This document shows, one piece after another, positions 1-4,941 of a DNA stretch of 6,131 nt (positions are counted from its first letter, which is position 1; every line of letters begins with the position of its first letter). Below the pieces are notes generated by a model. The model ran no database searches and was not told the origin of the DNA. It worked only from the letters and a program-made list of their open reading frames with translations. The position numbers were made by a program, and so were the translations under genes. This DNA is from an uncultured Faecalibacterium sp. (GTDB lineage: Bacteria; Bacillota; Clostridia; Oscillospirales; Ruminococcaceae), in the NCBI GenBank assembly GCA_934561485.1, contig CAKTGS010000108.1, forward strand, positions 1-6,131. Reading direction: 5' to 3'.

Positions 1-81
1 GAAATGGAAGGCTGCGTGCAGTACGCCGTGCCCCTGAGCACCGATGTGCACGCAGGCAAAAACTGGCTGGAGGCCCATTGA
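1..81 (+). CDS. polA: DNA polymerase I, C-terminal end (partial)
   Basis: Only the last 26 codons are present, in the first forward frame, ending in TGA at 79-81. The translated tail VPLSTDVHAGKNWLEAH matches the conserved C-terminus of family A DNA polymerases (E. coli PolA ends with a similar VPLLVEVGSGENWDQAH-type string), where VPL...V/D...G.NW..A/K is the last beta strand and helix of the palm domain. PolA fills gaps during excision repair and removes RNA primers from Okazaki fragments in the cytoplasm. The gene continues upstream of the window, so its catalytic motifs cannot be checked. It is followed after only 4 bp by tsaD, and its last codons hold the ribosome binding site of tsaD, so the two are probably cotranscribed. 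The identification rests on a short but characteristic tail. Confidence 0.82.
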   Translation, partial: EMEGCVQYAVPLSTDVHAGKNWLEAH

Positions 82-85
82 ACCC

Positions 86-1093
86 ATGATTATTTTAGGA
101 ATTGAATCCACCTGTGATGAAACTGCCGCCGCTTTGGTGGAAGACGGCCGTCATCTGCTGAGCAACGTCATCTCCACCAGCGTGAAGGAGCAGGCCCTGT
201 ACGGCGGCGTAGTGCCCGAGATCGCCAGCCGCCGCCACTGCGAGTTCATCAGCGCCACCGTAAAAAAAGCCCTGCTGGACGCGGGCAAAACCATAGAGGA
301 TGTGGACGCTGTGGCCGTTACCTTTGCGCCGGGCCTGATCGGTGCCGTGCTGGTGGGCGTGAACTTTGCCAAGGGGCTGGCCTACTCGGCAAACAAGCCG
401 CTGGTGCCGGTGCACCATCTGCGGGGCCACATTGCAGCCCTGTACCTGACCCACCCGGAGCTGAAGCCGCCCTTCCTCTGCCTGGTGGCTTCCGGCGGGC
501 ACAGCCACATTGTGGAAGTACAGGACTACACCCACTACCACATCCTGGGCCATACGGTGGACGATGCCGCCGGTGAAGCCTTTGACAAGGTGGCCCGCAC
601 CTTGGGTCTGCCCTATCCCGGCGGCCCCAGTGTGGCCAACGCTGCCAAAACCGGCGACCCCAAGGCCTACCGTCTGCCGGTGCCCCATGTGGAGGGCAAA
701 TACAATGTGAGCTTTTCCGGCCTGAAAACCGCTGTGCTCAACGAAGTGAACAAGGCCCAGATGAAGGGCGAAGAAGTCAATGTGCCCGACCTTGCGGCCA
801 GCTTCCAGGAGCGCATTGCAGGCATCCTGGCCGAAAAGCTGCTGCTTGCCGCTGCCGATACCGGGGCAAAGCAGGTGTGCCTTGCCGGCGGCGTAGCCGC
901 CAACGGCCGCCTGCGCCAGCTGGTGAACGATGGTGCCCAGAAGCTGGGTGCCAAAGTATACCTGCCGGAATTGAAATTCTGCGGCGACAACGGTGCCATG
1001 ATCGCAGCGCAGGGCTACTACCAGTACATCGCCGGGCACACCGCAGGCCTTGAGCTGAACGGCCTGCCCACTCTGCCCATTGATTACGAATAA
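86..1093 (+). CDS. tsaD: tRNA N6-threonylcarbamoyladenosine transferase TsaD
   Basis: This 335-residue protein is a full-length TsaD (family usually about 335-345). With TsaB and TsaE it moves the threonylcarbamoyl group from TC-AMP (made by TsaC/TsaC2) to A37 of tRNAs that read ANN codons, in the cytoplasm. It begins MIILGIESTCDETAAALV, the ASKHA-type N-terminal motif. Other motifs are the metal-binding HxxxH (HHLRGH, H111 and H115, the same numbering as E. coli), ASGGHS (135-140), DDAAGEAFDK (159-168), AGGVAAN (267-273) and CGDNGAMIA with the third metal ligand D301. No key residue is missing. The ATG at 86 is chosen because the protein then starts exactly at the family start; a frame extension to an upstream ATG at 44 would lie inside polA and add 14 unrelated residues. 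A GGAGG at 69-73, within polA, is 12 nt upstream. The 4-bp gap to polA suggests cotranscription. TsaB, TsaE and TsaC genes are not in the window. Confidence 0.97.
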   Translation: MIILGIESTCDETAAALVEDGRHLLSNVISTSVKEQALYGGVVPEIASRRHCEFISATVKKALLDAGKTIEDVDAVAVTFAPGLIGAVLVGVNFAKGLAYSANKPLVPVHHLRGHIAALYLTHPELKPPFLCLVASGGHSHIVEVQDYTHYHILGHTVDDAAGEAFDKVARTLGLPYPGGPSVANAAKTGDPKAYRLPVPHVEGKYNVSFSGLKTAVLNEVNKAQMKGEEVNVPDLAASFQERIAGILAEKLLLAAADTGAKQVCLAGGVAANGRLRQLVNDGAQKLGAKVYLPELKFCGDNGAMIAAQGYYQYIAGHTAGLELNGLPTLPIDYE

Positions 1094-1395
1094 TCGTTAT
1101 GCAGGCCAGCGGGGAGCTTTTCCCGCAAATGGAGCCCGGAACCCACGGTTCCGCCCCAGTGCTGCGCACCGGGGCCCCACTTCTCTGGACATTTGCTTGG
1201 GAAACTTCCCGCCGTCCTGCCGGGAAGATGCATCTATCCAGGGCCGTGGGCCGGGAGTTTTTCCGAGAATGATCCGGCGGGTGGGTCCCTGCTGCCAAAG
1301 GCAGTAGGGCGGGCAATGGAATGGCCCGTTACATTCGAGGAAAAAGCTACCGGAACGCGGCCCGGCCTGCACATTCTACATCGGAGGAATTTTCA
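1094..1395 (+). other. Gene-free, hairpin-rich spacer; possible structured RNA or long leader
   Basis: There is no convincing protein gene in these 302 bp: the short open frames on both strands lack ribosome binding sites and recognisable domains. The DNA is GC-rich and full of inverted repeats. Visible stems are 1109-1115/1120-1126 (7 bp, GCTT loop), 1137-1143/1147-1153 (7 bp), 1154-1162/1166-1174 (9 positions, one mismatch), 1205-1211/1221-1227 (7 bp), 1287-1296/1300-1309 (10 bp including one G-T, loop AAA) and 1310-1314/1324-1328 (5 bp). TGCAGGCC at 1100-1107 is the exact reverse complement of GGCCTGCA at 1364-1371, so the whole block could be closed by an 8-bp helix. No T-run follows any stem, so I do not call a terminator after tsaD. 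I see no T-box, cobalamin riboswitch, SRP, RNase P or tmRNA signature. I also find no clear promoter for the nitroreductase here, so it may be read through from polA-tsaD. Confidence 0.5.
1287..1309 (+). repeat. Strong inverted repeat in the spacer before the nitroreductase gene
   Basis: CCCTGCTGCC and GGCAGTAGGG are complementary over 10 positions (one G-T wobble on the RNA level) around an AAA loop. This is the longest compact hairpin of the spacer. It has no trailing T-run and sits about 86 bp before the nitroreductase start, so it is more likely part of a folded transcript or a processing or stability element than a terminator. Confidence 0.6.
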
Positions 1396-2136
1396 ATGAA
1401 CGAGATCCTGCAAAGCCTGTTCGACCGCAAGTCGGTGCGGGTGTATGAAGAAAAGCCCATCCCTGCCGAAATGAAGCAGGCCATCCTGGAAGCAGCCGCA
1501 CAGGCCCCCAGTGCGGGCTGCCAGCAGCTGTATACCATTCTGGACATCACCGACCCGGCCCTGAAAGATTCCCTGGCAGACCTGTGCGACCACCAGCCCT
1601 TTATTGCCAAGGCCCCGCTGGTGCTGGTGTTCTGCGCCGACTGCCGCAAGTGGTACGATGCTTACATCGAAGCCGGCTGCACACCCCGCAAGCCGGGCGT
1701 GGGCGACCTGATGCTGGCCGTGACCGACACATCCATTGCCGCCCAGAATGCCGTGGTGGCCGCCGAGAGCTTTGGCATCGGCTCCTGCTACATCGGCGAC
1801 ATTATGGAAAACTGCGATGCCATGCGTGCCCTGCTGCACCTGCCGGAGTACGTGTTCCCGGCGGTCATGCTGGTGTTCGGCTGGCCCACCCAGCAGCAGA
1901 AGGACCGGCAAAAGCCCCAGCGCTGCGCCATGGAGCACATCGTGCACGAAAACGGTTACCGCACCATGGACGGTGCCGAGTTGCGGGACACCTTGGGCTA
2001 CAAGGCCGGGGCCGCCCCCTTTGAGCAGTGGTGCACGGCCTTCCACAACCGCAAATACAATTCTGCCTTTGCCCGCGAGATGAGCCGCTCGGTGGCAGAG
2101 TACCTGGCCCAGTTTGAAACCGACCCCAACGCCTGA
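1396..2136 (+). CDS. Nitroreductase-family FMN-dependent NAD(P)H oxidoreductase
   Basis: The 246-residue protein belongs to the nitroreductase superfamily, and its length and layout resemble the NfsA/FRP branch. These cytoplasmic homodimers bind FMN and use NAD(P)H to reduce nitroaromatics, quinones, flavins or similar acceptors. R11-K-S13-V-R15 near the N-terminus corresponds to the FMN-binding R.S.R motif, PSAGCQQ (38-44) to the segment that contacts the isoalloxazine ring, ESFGIGSCYIGDI (124-136) to the flavin-binding core, and GWP (162-164) followed by KPQR (173-176) to the phosphate-contacting K.R of NfsA-like enzymes. The C-terminal helix (about 217-240) is also typical. The ATG at 1396 is preferred over an in-frame ATG at 1321 because GGAGG at 1383-1387 lies 8 nt upstream and the conserved domain begins immediately; the extra 25 residues would be unrelated. 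The gene stands alone, converges on the regulator gene and ends at a shared terminator. The natural substrate cannot be deduced. Confidence 0.9.
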   Translation: MNEILQSLFDRKSVRVYEEKPIPAEMKQAILEAAAQAPSAGCQQLYTILDITDPALKDSLADLCDHQPFIAKAPLVLVFCADCRKWYDAYIEAGCTPRKPGVGDLMLAVTDTSIAAQNAVVAAESFGIGSCYIGDIMENCDAMRALLHLPEYVFPAVMLVFGWPTQQQKDRQKPQRCAMEHIVHENGYRTMDGAELRDTLGYKAGAAPFEQWCTAFHNRKYNSAFAREMSRSVAEYLAQFETDPNA

Positions 2137-2149
2137 TCGTTCCGCACGC

Positions 2150-2193
2150 AAAAGAAGCTGCATTCCCGAAAAAGGGAACACAGCTTCTTTTTT
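2150..2193. terminator. Bidirectional rho-independent terminator
   Basis: An A-rich/T-rich long stem (AAAAGAAGCTG at 2150-2160 with CAGCTTCTTTT at 2181-2191) continues, across a short internal loop, into TTCCC (2163-2167) and GGGAA (2174-2178) with a GAAAAA loop. A T-run follows on the + strand (2188-2193), and on the - strand the complementary TTTT of the A-run follows the stem. It starts 13 bp after the nitroreductase stop codon and ends just before the stop of the convergent regulator gene (TAA on the - strand at 2195-2197), so it can end both transcripts. Confidence 0.92.
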
Positions 2194-2194
2194 G

Positions 2195-3040
2195 TTACAG
2201 CATTTTAACGGCCAGCGCCTCGGTGGTGCGGTCCTGCGCGGCATTGGCCGCTTCAATATCGTCCAGCGAGTAACGCAGCAGCAGCACCTCGGCCACATAC
2301 AGCACCGCCACCTTGATGGGAATGCTGCCGGAGTCCAGCGGGCTTTCCTGCGCGCCGCACAGCAGCACAATGTCTGCCATTCCGGCACCGGGCGAGTCCT
2401 CGTAGTGGGTGATCAGAATGATCTTTGCCCCGGATGCCCGGACGGTGCGCAGGGTCTCCAGCATATCGCGGGTGGCACCCGAGTAGGATACAAACAGCAC
2501 CACGTCCTCTTCCGTCATCAGGCCGGCCGCCATCATCTGCATGTGGCTGTCGCCTGCCGTGCGGAACTTATTGCTGATGCCCGCAAACCGGGCGCAGATG
2601 TCGTTGGCCAGCAGCATACTGCCGCCCTGCCCCAGGCAGAACACCTGCCGCGCCTTATGCAGCAGAGCCACTGCCTGCTCCACCGCCTGCGGCGAAAGGG
2701 CGTTCTGGGTGCCGTTGATGGCGGTCATAAACAGGGCACTGGCGTGTTCGCACAATGTGGCGGTGTCGGCATCCGGTCCCGGTGCCTGCTGGTTGACCAG
2801 CGCCCCCGTGGCATTGGCCTGGGCCAGGGCAATGCGCATTTCGTGGTAGCCCTCAAACCCCAGTGCCCGGCAGAAACGGAACACCGTTGCTTCTGCCACC
2901 TGGCACTCCTTGGCCAGGGATGAAATGGAAAGATATTGCGCTTCCGATGCGTGCTGGACCAAATAGTCTGCCACAGCCCGCCCGGACTTGGTCAGGTCTC
3001 CCTGATGCTGCTGCAGCAGCTCCCAAAAATTTGTAGACAT
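2195..3040 (-). CDS. MurR/RpiR-family transcriptional regulator (HTH + SIS)
   Basis: The 281-residue protein has the standard two-part RpiR layout. The N-terminal winged HTH_6 domain (about 1-77) includes the helix-turn-helix stretch SISSLAKECQVAEATVFRFC (38-57) and the typical GFEGYHEMRIAL. A linker of about 80-120 is followed by a SIS sugar-isomerase-like domain (about 125-260) with GQGGSM (137-142) and SYSGATRD (185-192), the loops that bind phosphosugars in this family. Such regulators sense sugar phosphates, often of amino sugars, N-acetylmuramate or sialic acid breakdown, and repress or activate uptake genes. The start is fixed by AGGAG on the - strand (complement of 3048-3052), 7 nt before the ATG. 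The gene diverges from the sugar transporter operon across a 471-bp region with palindromes, so it most likely controls that operon and perhaps itself. Its effector is unknown. Confidence 0.95.
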   Translation of the reverse strand: MSTNFWELLQQHQGDLTKSGRAVADYLVQHASEAQYLSISSLAKECQVAEATVFRFCRALGFEGYHEMRIALAQANATGALVNQQAPGPDADTATLCEHASALFMTAINGTQNALSPQAVEQAVALLHKARQVFCLGQGGSMLLANDICARFAGISNKFRTAGDSHMQMMAAGLMTEEDVVLFVSYSGATRDMLETLRTVRASGAKIILITHYEDSPGAGMADIVLLCGAQESPLDSGSIPIKVAVLYVAEVLLLRYSLDDIEAANAAQDRTTEALAVKML

Positions 3041-3112
3041 TTTCCTGCTCCTAACCCGGCAGCCGCAAAGGCACCTGCTGCCGCCGCTTTTCCTAGCACC
3101 TTCTATTTAAAA

Positions 3113-3141
3113 AGTATAAAAGAAACAAAGCGGCTTCGCAA
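3113..3141 (-). promoter_or_regulatory. Probable promoter of the RpiR-family regulator gene
   Basis: Read on the - strand, TTGCGA (complement of 3136-3141; 4 of 6 consensus bases) is followed after 17 nt by TATACT (complement of 3113-3118; 5 of 6). Transcription would start near 3106 and give a leader of about 65 nt before the ATG at 3040. The spacing is ideal for the housekeeping sigma factor, but the -35 match is moderate and the region is AT-rich, so a chance match is possible. Confidence 0.5.
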
Positions 3142-3152
3142 GAGGCGCTTTG
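3126..3152. repeat. Inverted repeat over the regulator's -35 box
   Basis: CAAAGCG (3126-3132) and CGCTTTG (3146-3152) are perfect 7-bp arms, with CTT/AAG (3134-3136/3140-3142) able to pair inside. The repeat surrounds the proposed -35 element of the regulator promoter (3136-3141), where a bound protein would block polymerase. On the - strand it is followed by TTTCTTTT, so it could instead act as a weak terminator for any transcript entering from the right. Confidence 0.55.
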
Positions 3153-3172
3153 ACTACATTTTTGTGTCTGCT

Positions 3173-3191
3173 TCTGTGCAGAGGGCACAGA
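3173..3191. repeat. Inverted repeat TCTGTGC-N5-GCACAGA
   Basis: Perfect 7-bp arms (3173-3179 and 3185-3191) around AGAGG. It lies upstream of both proposed promoters, so it is unlikely to be an RNA element of either main transcript and may be a protein-binding site. No family can be assigned to it. Confidence 0.5.
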
Positions 3192-3217
3192 TTTCCGAGA
3201 AAAAAGGCTTTTATTTG

Positions 3218-3232
3218 TGAAAAGCATTTTCA
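3218..3232. promoter_or_regulatory. Candidate operator, copy 1 (TGAAA-N5-TTTCA)
   Basis: TGAAAAGCATTTTCA is a 15-bp palindrome with perfect 6-bp arms around GCA. It shares architecture with the second copy at 3251-3265 (11 of 15 positions identical), centre-to-centre distance 33 bp, about three helical turns. Its place in the divergent region makes the adjacent RpiR-family protein the natural candidate to bind it. A carbon-catabolite (cre-like) role is less likely because the central CG and the cre spacing are absent. Confidence 0.5.
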
Positions 3233-3250
3233 GATTCGCCATTTTCAGCA

Positions 3251-3265
3251 TGAAAAAGGCTTTCA
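3251..3265. promoter_or_regulatory. Candidate operator, copy 2 (TGAAA-N5-TTTCA)
   Basis: TGAAAAAGGCTTTCA has perfect 5-bp arms. Its left arm is also shared with a mirrored palindrome, TTTTCA-GCA-TGAAAA at 3242-3256, and TGAAAAA (3251-3257) can further pair with TTTTTCA at 3271-3277. The repeated use of the same half site within 60 bp suggests cooperative binding by a dimeric or tetrameric regulator, though the AT-rich background raises the chance level. Confidence 0.5.
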
Positions 3266-3400
3266 CGCATTTTTTCATCTTGTACCGTTTTGTAACTATT
3301 TTAACGAGTAAAGCTCCCGATTATTTCGTATATTTTCTGATATCCCACAAACTTGTGCAGGTTGACCATTTCTGCTGTGAAAATTTATGAAAACCACGAA

Positions 3401-3429
3401 TGGACAAAATGAAAAAGTTTTTCTATAAT
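3401..3429 (+). promoter_or_regulatory. Promoter of the sugar ABC transporter operon
   Basis: TGGACA (3401-3406; 5 of 6 consensus) and TATAAT (3424-3429; perfect) are separated by exactly 17 bp, a near-ideal housekeeping sigma promoter. Transcription should start near 3436, leaving a leader of about 75 nt before the binding-protein ATG. A TGAAAA half site (3410-3415) lies between the two boxes, and two more (3378-3383, 3388-3393; 10 bp apart) lie just upstream. A promoter this strong would be expected to need repression or catabolite control. Confidence 0.85.
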
Positions 3430-3442
3430 GGAGCCATCAACA

Positions 3443-3465
3443 GCGGTTGTGGACACGACAGCCGC
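3443..3465 (+). other. Stem-loop at the start of the transporter mRNA leader
   Basis: GCGGTTGT (3443-3450) pairs with ACAGCCGC (3458-3465) over 8 positions with one G-U, loop GGACACG. It would begin about 7 nt from the predicted transcript start, so it may protect the 5' end, or act at the DNA level as an operator immediately downstream of the promoter. An overlapping CAAC-N4-GTTG palindrome (3438-3449) supports the second reading. Confidence 0.45.
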
Positions 3466-3511
3466 AGACAACGTGAATCGAAGAATCGATGAAGAGCAAG
3501 GAGAAACTATT

Positions 3512-4858
3512 ATGAAAAAATGCATTTCTCGCCGTTCGTTCCTGAAAGCCGCCGGTATGCTGAGCGCTGCCGGTGCTCTGGCCGCATGCGGCGGTTCTTC
3601 TTCCAGCACCACCACTGCTTCTTCTGCTGCAAGCTCCACTGCTGCTTCCGGCGCAGCAGCCACCAGCATCAAGCTGTGGACATACCCCATCGGCGGCTGG
3701 GGCAATGATGACACCGTGCAGGAGATCGTCACCAACTTCAACGCAAAGTACCCCGACATCAAGGTCACTGTGGAATACCTGGACTACACCAATGGTGACG
3801 ACCAGGTGAACACCGCCATCGAAGGCGGCAGCGCACCCGATCTGGTCATGGAAGGCCCCGAGCGTCTGGTTGCCAACTGGGGCGCCAAGGGCGTTATGGC
3901 TCCGCTGAACGATCTGTGGACCGACGATGCCAAGAAGGACATCTACGCTTCTGTAGAGTCCGCCTGCAAGAACGATGCCGGTGATTACTACGAGTATCCC
4001 CTGTGCATGACCGCACACTGCATGGCCGTGAACATGACCAAGGTCAAGGAAGTGGGCGCTGACCAGTACATCGACACCGACAAGCACACCTGGAGCACCG
4101 ATGGTTTCCTCAAGACCGTGGACGCTCTGTACAAGGGCGGCTACGAGAACGTGGCAGCCATCTACTGCAGCGGTCAGGGCGGCGACCAGGGCACCCGCGC
4201 CATCATCAACAATATGTACGGCGGCACCTTTACCGATGCAGCCCACACCAAGTACACTGCCGACTCCGCCGAGAACATCAAGGCCATCCAGACCCTGTAC
4301 GATACCGATGGCATCAACTTTGACGCTTCCATCAACGGCGGCGAGGAGATCACCCTGTTCCGCAACGGCACCCTGCAGATGGCATTCTGCTGGAACATTG
4401 CACAGCAGCTGAACACCGACAACAACGATGCCGGCCTGACCAACAGCGGCGATGAGATCATGCCCATGGCATTCCCCACCGACAGCGGCGATCCGAAGCT
4501 GTGCGGCGGCATCTGGGGCTTTGGCATCTTCGACAACGGCGATGAGGCCAAGATCGAAGCAGCCAAGACCTTCATCGACTTCATTGCAGCCGACCCCGAC
4601 CAGGTCAAGGACAGCGTGCTGGCTTCCACCTACTTCCCGGTTCGTTCCAGCGTGGGCGACATCTACGCAGGCAACGAGATCATGAGCGAGTACAGCAAGT
4701 TCATGAACTACCTGGGCGACTACTATCAGATCACTCCGGGCTGGACCACTGCCCGCACCGAGTGGTGGAACATGCTGCAGCGTGTTGGCACCGGCGAGGA
4801 CGTGGCAACTGCCGTCAAGACCTTTGTGGACAACGCAAACGCTGCCGCACAGGCATGA
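3512..4858 (+). CDS. Sugar ABC transporter substrate-binding lipoprotein (family 1)
   Basis: The 448-residue protein is the extracellular solute-binding part of a CUT1-type carbohydrate importer. It is predicted to be anchored to the outer face of the membrane and to pass sugar to the permease pair encoded next. The signal peptide has an SRRSFLK motif (6-12) resembling a twin-arginine signal, then a hydrophobic stretch and the lipobox LAAC (23-26), so C26 would be the lipidated residue. A Ser/Thr/Ala-rich linker (about 29-51) leads into the mature fold at IKLWTYPIGGW (53-63). Family features include APDLVMEGPERL (108-119), GVMAPLNDLW (127-136), the GG.WGFGI segment (332-339) and TYFPVRSSV (373-381), the usual YFPVR-type C-lobe motif. 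Many aromatic residues could stack on sugar rings. The ATG at 3512 follows AGGAG (3499-3503) by 8 nt; an in-frame upstream ATG at 3428 lies inside the -10 box and is ruled out. The sugar is not predictable. Confidence 0.95.
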   Translation: MKKCISRRSFLKAAGMLSAAGALAACGGSSSSTTTASSAASSTAASGAAATSIKLWTYPIGGWGNDDTVQEIVTNFNAKYPDIKVTVEYLDYTNGDDQVNTAIEGGSAPDLVMEGPERLVANWGAKGVMAPLNDLWTDDAKKDIYASVESACKNDAGDYYEYPLCMTAHCMAVNMTKVKEVGADQYIDTDKHTWSTDGFLKTVDALYKGGYENVAAIYCSGQGGDQGTRAIINNMYGGTFTDAAHTKYTADSAENIKAIQTLYDTDGINFDASINGGEEITLFRNGTLQMAFCWNIAQQLNTDNNDAGLTNSGDEIMPMAFPTDSGDPKLCGGIWGFGIFDNGDEAKIEAAKTFIDFIAADPDQVKDSVLASTYFPVRSSVGDIYAGNEIMSEYSKFMNYLGDYYQITPGWTTARTEWWNMLQRVGTGEDVATAVKTFVDNANAAAQA

Positions 4859-4866
4859 TCCATCCG

Positions 4867-4883
4867 CTCTGCCGGGGGCAGAG
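4867..4883 (+). other. Hairpin just after the binding-protein stop codon
   Basis: CTCTGCC (4867-4873) and GGCAGAG (4877-4883) form a perfect 7-bp stem with a GGG loop, 8 nt after the TGA. There is no T-run after it, so by itself it should not terminate. It may act as a 3' stabiliser of the upstream message together with the terminator-like hairpin that follows. Confidence 0.6.
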
Positions 4884-4901
4884 AACCTGAACTGAACTTT
4901 T

Positions 4902-4941
4902 GCCCCTTCCTCGAAGATCCCGGCGAGGGAGGGGCCTTTTT
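4902..4941 (+). terminator. Intercistronic terminator/attenuator containing the permease RBS
   Basis: GCCCCTTCCTCG (4902-4913) pairs with CGAGGGAGGGGC (4924-4935) over 12 positions (one wobble), 10-nt loop, followed by C and five Ts (4937-4941). This is the shape of an intrinsic terminator placed between the binding-protein gene and the first permease gene. The T-run ends exactly at the permease ATG (4942). The 3' arm carries the purine stretch GAGGGAGGGG (4925-4934), the only ribosome binding site candidate for the permease, 7 nt from the start. Folding would therefore both end some transcripts and hide the ribosome site in the rest, which fits the excess of binding protein over permease known for such operons. 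Confidence 0.75.

Larger units (their letters stand above)
3041..3511. promoter_or_regulatory. Divergent regulatory region between the regulator and transporter genes
   Basis: These 471 bp hold no gene; the middle and right parts are much more AT-rich than the flanking genes. From left to right they hold the leader of the regulator gene with a GGCAGC (3058-3063)/GCTGCC (3077-3082) inverted repeat, a probable - strand promoter (3113-3141), an inverted repeat overlapping its -35 box (3126-3152), a second inverted repeat (3173-3191), two TGAAA-N5-TTTCA palindromes (3218-3232, 3251-3265), TGAAAA half sites near 3378, 3388 and 3410, a near-consensus + strand promoter (3401-3429), and a 5' leader of about 75 nt with a stem-loop (3443-3465). 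Confidence 0.8.

Noticed and set aside
95..1039. Long open frame on the - strand opposite tsaD
   Set aside because: tsaD on the other strand is complete with all family motifs; the reverse frame has no ribosome site or domain and stays open because of GC-rich codon bias.
1109..1130. Hairpin 15 bp after tsaD as a terminator
   Set aside because: The 7-bp stem is followed by AAATGG and no T-run, so intrinsic termination is unlikely.
1340..1370. T-box-like string ACCGGAACGCGG before the nitroreductase gene
   Set aside because: It lacks the conserved TGGNACCGCG core and the specifier stem features, and no terminator follows.
1097..1399. Three short open frames, on both strands, in the tsaD-nitroreductase spacer
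   Set aside because: None has a good ribosome site or a recognisable domain, and they overlap each other in different frames, as expected for stop-poor GC-rich DNA.
2114..2923. Long + strand open frame across the regulator gene
   Set aside because: It begins inside the nitroreductase gene, runs through the terminator and lies antisense to a complete RpiR-family gene; no domain is recognisable.
3218..3232. Catabolite-response (cre) site
   Set aside because: The palindrome is odd-length with a GCA centre and lacks the central CG of the cre consensus.
3428..3511. Upstream in-frame ATG that would extend the binding protein by 28 residues
   Set aside because: It lies within the TATAAT box, so it cannot be in the transcript, and would bury the signal peptide.
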